A stretch of DNA of 64,000 nucleotides, from the NCBI GenBank assembly GCA_900230115.1, contig LT907983.1:2914001-2978000 (forward strand). Reading direction: 5' to 3'. Position 1 is the first letter of the stretch, and each line of letters begins with the position of its first letter. The notes under the pieces were generated by a model. That model saw only the letters and a program-made list of their open reading frames with translations. It was not told the DNA's origin and made no database searches. Position numbers and translations under genes: made by a program. Shown here one piece after another: positions 61,592 to 64,000 of the stretch. The stretch is from Spirosomataceae bacterium TFI 002 (lineage in GTDB: Bacteria > Bacteroidota > Bacteroidia > Cytophagales > Spirosomataceae).

Positions 61592-62524
61592 TTAATAACC
61601 TCTTTCTAAATCAATCACATTATTCAATTCTTTATCTGCTTCAAAAAGTGCTAAGTTTTCAAGAAATATCTTGAATTTGCCTTGGTGTTCTTTTCGGCGA
61701 CCTCCGCCTGTATGCTGGAGTATTAGAACATTTGGTAAGCTCCAAAGCGGGTTGCTTTCTGGTAGTGGTTCTATTTCTGTGACATCTAAAACAGCTCCTT
61801 CTATTTTTCTTTTTGATAAGGCTTCAATGAGTGCTAGTTCATTTACAGTGTTACCCCTTCCTACATTAGCAAATACAGCTTCAGGGTTCATTAGACCAAT
61901 CATTTCTTTGGTAAAAAATCCTTTTGCAGTACCAGGTAAACAAGAAATGACCAAATCGGCATCTGGCAAAATAGCTTTTAATTCTTCTTCGGTTCTAATA
62001 TTGGCTGCTGGGTTACTTTTGGCCAAAATGGTGATATCACAATTAAACCCTTTTAAAATGTCTCTTACACAAAGGCCTATGGTTCCAGCACCTAGAATCA
62101 CTACTTTTTGTCCATAAAGTAATTTCATTTCTAACCTTAGTGGTTCTCCAACCCAGCTTTGGCTTGTCTGCAAAATTGCAAGTGTATCTACTTTGCGATA
62201 AAGAGCGAGTATGCCAGCAATAATTGTTTCGGCACAGGGCTGAGCATAGTAATTGCCAACATTTGTTGTGATGGCATTAACTGTTAGGCTTTTATATTTG
62301 TCAAATCCAGCCGACTCCAATTGCCACCATTTAAGGTGATCACTTTTTTCTTCTAACCAGTCTGCAGGTGCATTACCCATGAGGATATCAGCTTCTAAAA
62401 AAGCTTTCTTCTGCTCTTCTTTTGCCAAATCACTTTTGAACACAGCCTTATAATTGGCGGGTAACTTATCTAGTAAAAAAGCTCTGTCCTCTTGATTTGC
62501 TGGGGTAACTACAAAAATGTTCAT
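61592..62524 (-). CDS. D-isomer-specific 2-hydroxyacid dehydrogenase
   Basis: NAD(P)-dependent reduction of a 2-keto acid. The 310 residues have a catalytic domain and an inserted Rossmann fold with VVILGAGTIG and catalytic residues Arg in NVGRGNTVNE, Glu in VTEIEPLP and His in LQHTGGGRRKEH. LPDADLVISCLPGT supplies the segment after the cofactor site. The substrate is unknown; phosphoglycerate or glyoxylate-type acids are options. It is a single gene. Confidence 0.88.
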   Translation of the reverse strand: MNIFVVTPANQEDRAFLLDKLPANYKAVFKSDLAKEEQKKAFLEADILMGNAPADWLEEKSDHLKWWQLESAGFDKYKSLTVNAITTNVGNYYAQPCAETIIAGILALYRKVDTLAILQTSQSWVGEPLRLEMKLLYGQKVVILGAGTIGLCVRDILKGFNCDITILAKSNPAANIRTEEELKAILPDADLVISCLPGTAKGFFTKEMIGLMNPEAVFANVGRGNTVNELALIEALSKRKIEGAVLDVTEIEPLPESNPLWSLPNVLILQHTGGGRRKEHQGKFKIFLENLALFEADKELNNVIDLERGY

Positions 62525-62593
62525 TGTGAAGTTGGGCTAGGTTGATAACTACGATTTAGTTAAAAATACTTTTTTTAGAAAAATATGAATTGC

Positions 62594-62690
62594 ATGAGGG
62601 ATTGAAGCGGCATCCTTATCACCCTTTGATAAAAGGGTGATAAGATATAGCAAAAAGCCCGGTGCCGTTATAACGGCACATGCCCCAGAA
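62594..62690. repeat. REP-like palindromic element
   Basis: A 13-bp perfect stem CTTATCACCCTTT (62615-62627) / AAAGGGTGATAAG (62632-62644) with a 4-base loop is followed by an 18-bp perfect palindrome GTGCCGTTATAACGGCAC (62662-62679). The flanks GATTGAAGCGG and AAAAAGCCCGG resemble interspersed palindromes common in Bacteroidota. It may also terminate the sulfatase transcript. Confidence 0.6.
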
Positions 62691-62695
62691 AGCGT

Positions 62696-64000
62696 TTATT
62701 TCAATTCCACATCTTTGGTAGCCGTGGCATAACCCGAAGTGATACGATTGAAAACATCCATTAGCTCTTGTAATTTTTCAGGCTCCTCATCCCCAACACT
62801 TGATTGTTGTGAAGGGTCTGTAATCACATTATACAATCTTGCTTTAGGATCATTTCCAATTTCAATATTTACAGCTTTTAAGATTGCACTTCCAGTATTT
62901 GCGGGAATAAAGGCATAGTCGCCACTGCGTAAAGCAAGTCTACCGGTCGCCTCCAAGATTACTTCTTTTCTGCCTTCTTTAGTTTTACCCAAAAAGGTAT
63001 CCAAATAGTTTTCAGAATCATCAAATTTTGTGTCGTCGCCTATCAATGCTGCAAAAGATGCGGCAAGGTCAAGCTGAGAAACTAAAGCATCGGAAATGGC
63101 TGGTTTTACTTTGCCCTTCCAGTATACAATGAAGGGTACTTTTGTGCCTGCTTCGAAAAGACTATATTTTCCACCGCGAAGTTTTCCGCCTGGTGTATGA
63201 TCTCCTATAAGTTCAACTGCTTGGTCAAAATAACCATCATTTAATACGGGGCCATTATCGCTAGAGAAAACTACCAAGGTATTTTCGAGTAAGCCTTCGT
63301 TTTCTAGATGTTCCATGATTTGACCTACGCACCAGTCAGCTTCTAGAATTGCGTCACCTCTAGGTCCTAGGCCTGATTTTCCTACAAATCGCTCATGAGG
63401 TACTCTTGGTACATGTGGCTCATGAAGTGCATAGTACATAAAAAATGGTTTTCCTGTTTTTTCAGAATTGTTAGTAGTGATAAATTCCTTCGCTTTTGCC
63501 AAAAAGTCATCAGCCATGTTTTCGTCTACCCAAAGAGCAGACTTGCCGCCTTTCATGTATCCGATACGTGGAACGCCATTATGCACACTTTGATTGTGAC
63601 CGTGGTGCCACTTCATCTTAGTCATAAGTTCTGGGTTAGAAATCGCCGTAGGTTCGCCTTCAAAATTCTCTTTGTAACTCACATAAAGTGGATCGTTTGC
63701 CTCTAGGCCAACGACCTTTCTGTTTTCCACATACACTGTAGGTGTACGGTCGTTTGTTGCTGCCATAATGTATGACAAATCGAATCCAATATCATTAGGC
63801 GTGATGGATATGTCTTTGTTCCAGTCTATGTTACCATCGCCAAGCCCCATGTGCCATTTTCCTACTACTGCAGTTTCGTAACCGTTGTTTTTGAACATAT
63901 CCGCCATTGTCGCTCGCGATGAATCAAAAAGCATTGGAGCATCTCCAGCGAGTATTTTAGCTCTTTCGTTTTTCCATGGGTATTGACCACTTAGCAAAGC
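62696..64000 (-). CDS. Arylsulfatase-family protein, N-terminus beyond right edge
   Basis: Removes sulfate esters from a glycan or small molecule. About 434 residues are visible; the apparent first Met at 63997 is a Leu (TTG) of a frame that runs off the window, and the formylglycine motif (CxPSR), expected just before, is missing for that reason. Visible stretches are LSGQYPWKNE, VGKWHMGLG, WHHGHNQSVHNGVPRIGYM, YYALHEPHVPRVPHERF and VVFSSDNGPVLNDGYF. The end VTDPSQQSSVGDEEPEKL is typical. It may belong with the SusCD pair and GH26 in using sulfated polysaccharide (inference). Confidence 0.92.
   Translation of the reverse strand, partial: ALLSGQYPWKNERAKILAGDAPMLFDSSRATMADMFKNNGYETAVVGKWHMGLGDGNIDWNKDISITPNDIGFDLSYIMAATNDRTPTVYVENRKVVGLEANDPLYVSYKENFEGEPTAISNPELMTKMKWHHGHNQSVHNGVPRIGYMKGGKSALWVDENMADDFLAKAKEFITTNNSEKTGKPFFMYYALHEPHVPRVPHERFVGKSGLGPRGDAILEADWCVGQIMEHLENEGLLENTLVVFSSDNGPVLNDGYFDQAVELIGDHTPGGKLRGGKYSLFEAGTKVPFIVYWKGKVKPAISDALVSQLDLAASFAALIGDDTKFDDSENYLDTFLGKTKEGRKEVILEATGRLALRSGDYAFIPANTGSAILKAVNIEIGNDPKARLYNVITDPSQQSSVGDEEPEKLQELMDVFNRITSGYATATKDVELK

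Noticed and set aside
63995-63997. Apparent start codon of the sulfatase
   Set aside because: It is a TTG inside a frame that continues off the window; homologues have the catalytic CxPSR segment just before it, so the gene is cut by the edge.

Overview
The window is a stretch of chromosome from a Bacteroidota bacterium, most likely in the Cytophagales. The signs are TonB-dependent receptors with carboxypeptidase-regulatory N-termini, a SusC/SusD pair, receptor/DUF4249 pairing, MacB/FtsX-type permeases, promoter -7 boxes of the form TAnnTTTG, and base composition near 40% GC. No rRNA, tRNA, CRISPR array, prophage or intact insertion sequence was seen. Genus cannot be fixed from the sequence alone.

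Layout. 1-5.9 kb (minus): ribonucleotide reductase large subunit (cut by the left edge), thiamine pyrophosphokinase, LolA-like carrier, FtsK. 6.1-9.4 kb (plus): TonB receptor with DUF4249 lipoprotein. 9.4-13.3 kb: kdsA, acpP-fabF-rnc and a siroheme gene. 13.4-19 kb: PpiD-like foldase, SMP-30 family protein, AlbA_2 protein, an M16 homologue without its metal site, and a small lipoprotein. 19.1-24.8 kb (minus): nuoK-L-M-N plus a GtrA-like gene, detached from nuoA-J. 25-30.5 kb: exonuclease, radical SAM protein, HigBA toxin-antitoxin, SDR, TolC-like protein and ABC ATPase. 30.7-38.8 kb: poorly characterised envelope proteins, including a DUF4139 protein carrying SusC-like sequence, and an FtsX-type permease.

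The most distinctive part is 38.9-46.1 kb (minus). It holds a TonB receptor, a TPR lipoprotein, two exported DUF4331-type proteins, an RskA-type anti-sigma factor, an ECF sigma factor and a fasciclin-domain protein. The fasciclin gene and the first DUF4331 gene share a promoter-like element, ATCCAA-N14-CGTAA, followed in both by CGAACAACAAA at nearly the same position. This predicts that the sigma factor drives both. The set resembles mycobacterial SigK/RskA with its fasciclin-domain targets, here linked to an outer-membrane uptake system of unknown substrate.

46-64 kb is carbohydrate and catabolic territory: an exported sugar isomerase-like lipoprotein, a GH26 mannanase-type enzyme, a translationally coupled four-gene operon (PSCyt1-DUF1549-DUF1553, DUF1501, TIM-barrel epimerase, DUF2231-cytochrome-LRR), a SusCD pair, a GH25 muramidase, a 2-hydroxyacid dehydrogenase and a sulfatase cut by the right edge. 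The 46.0-46.7 kb gap holds a GC-rich structured element, stacked inverted repeats and a REP-like sequence. A second REP-like element lies at 62.6 kb.
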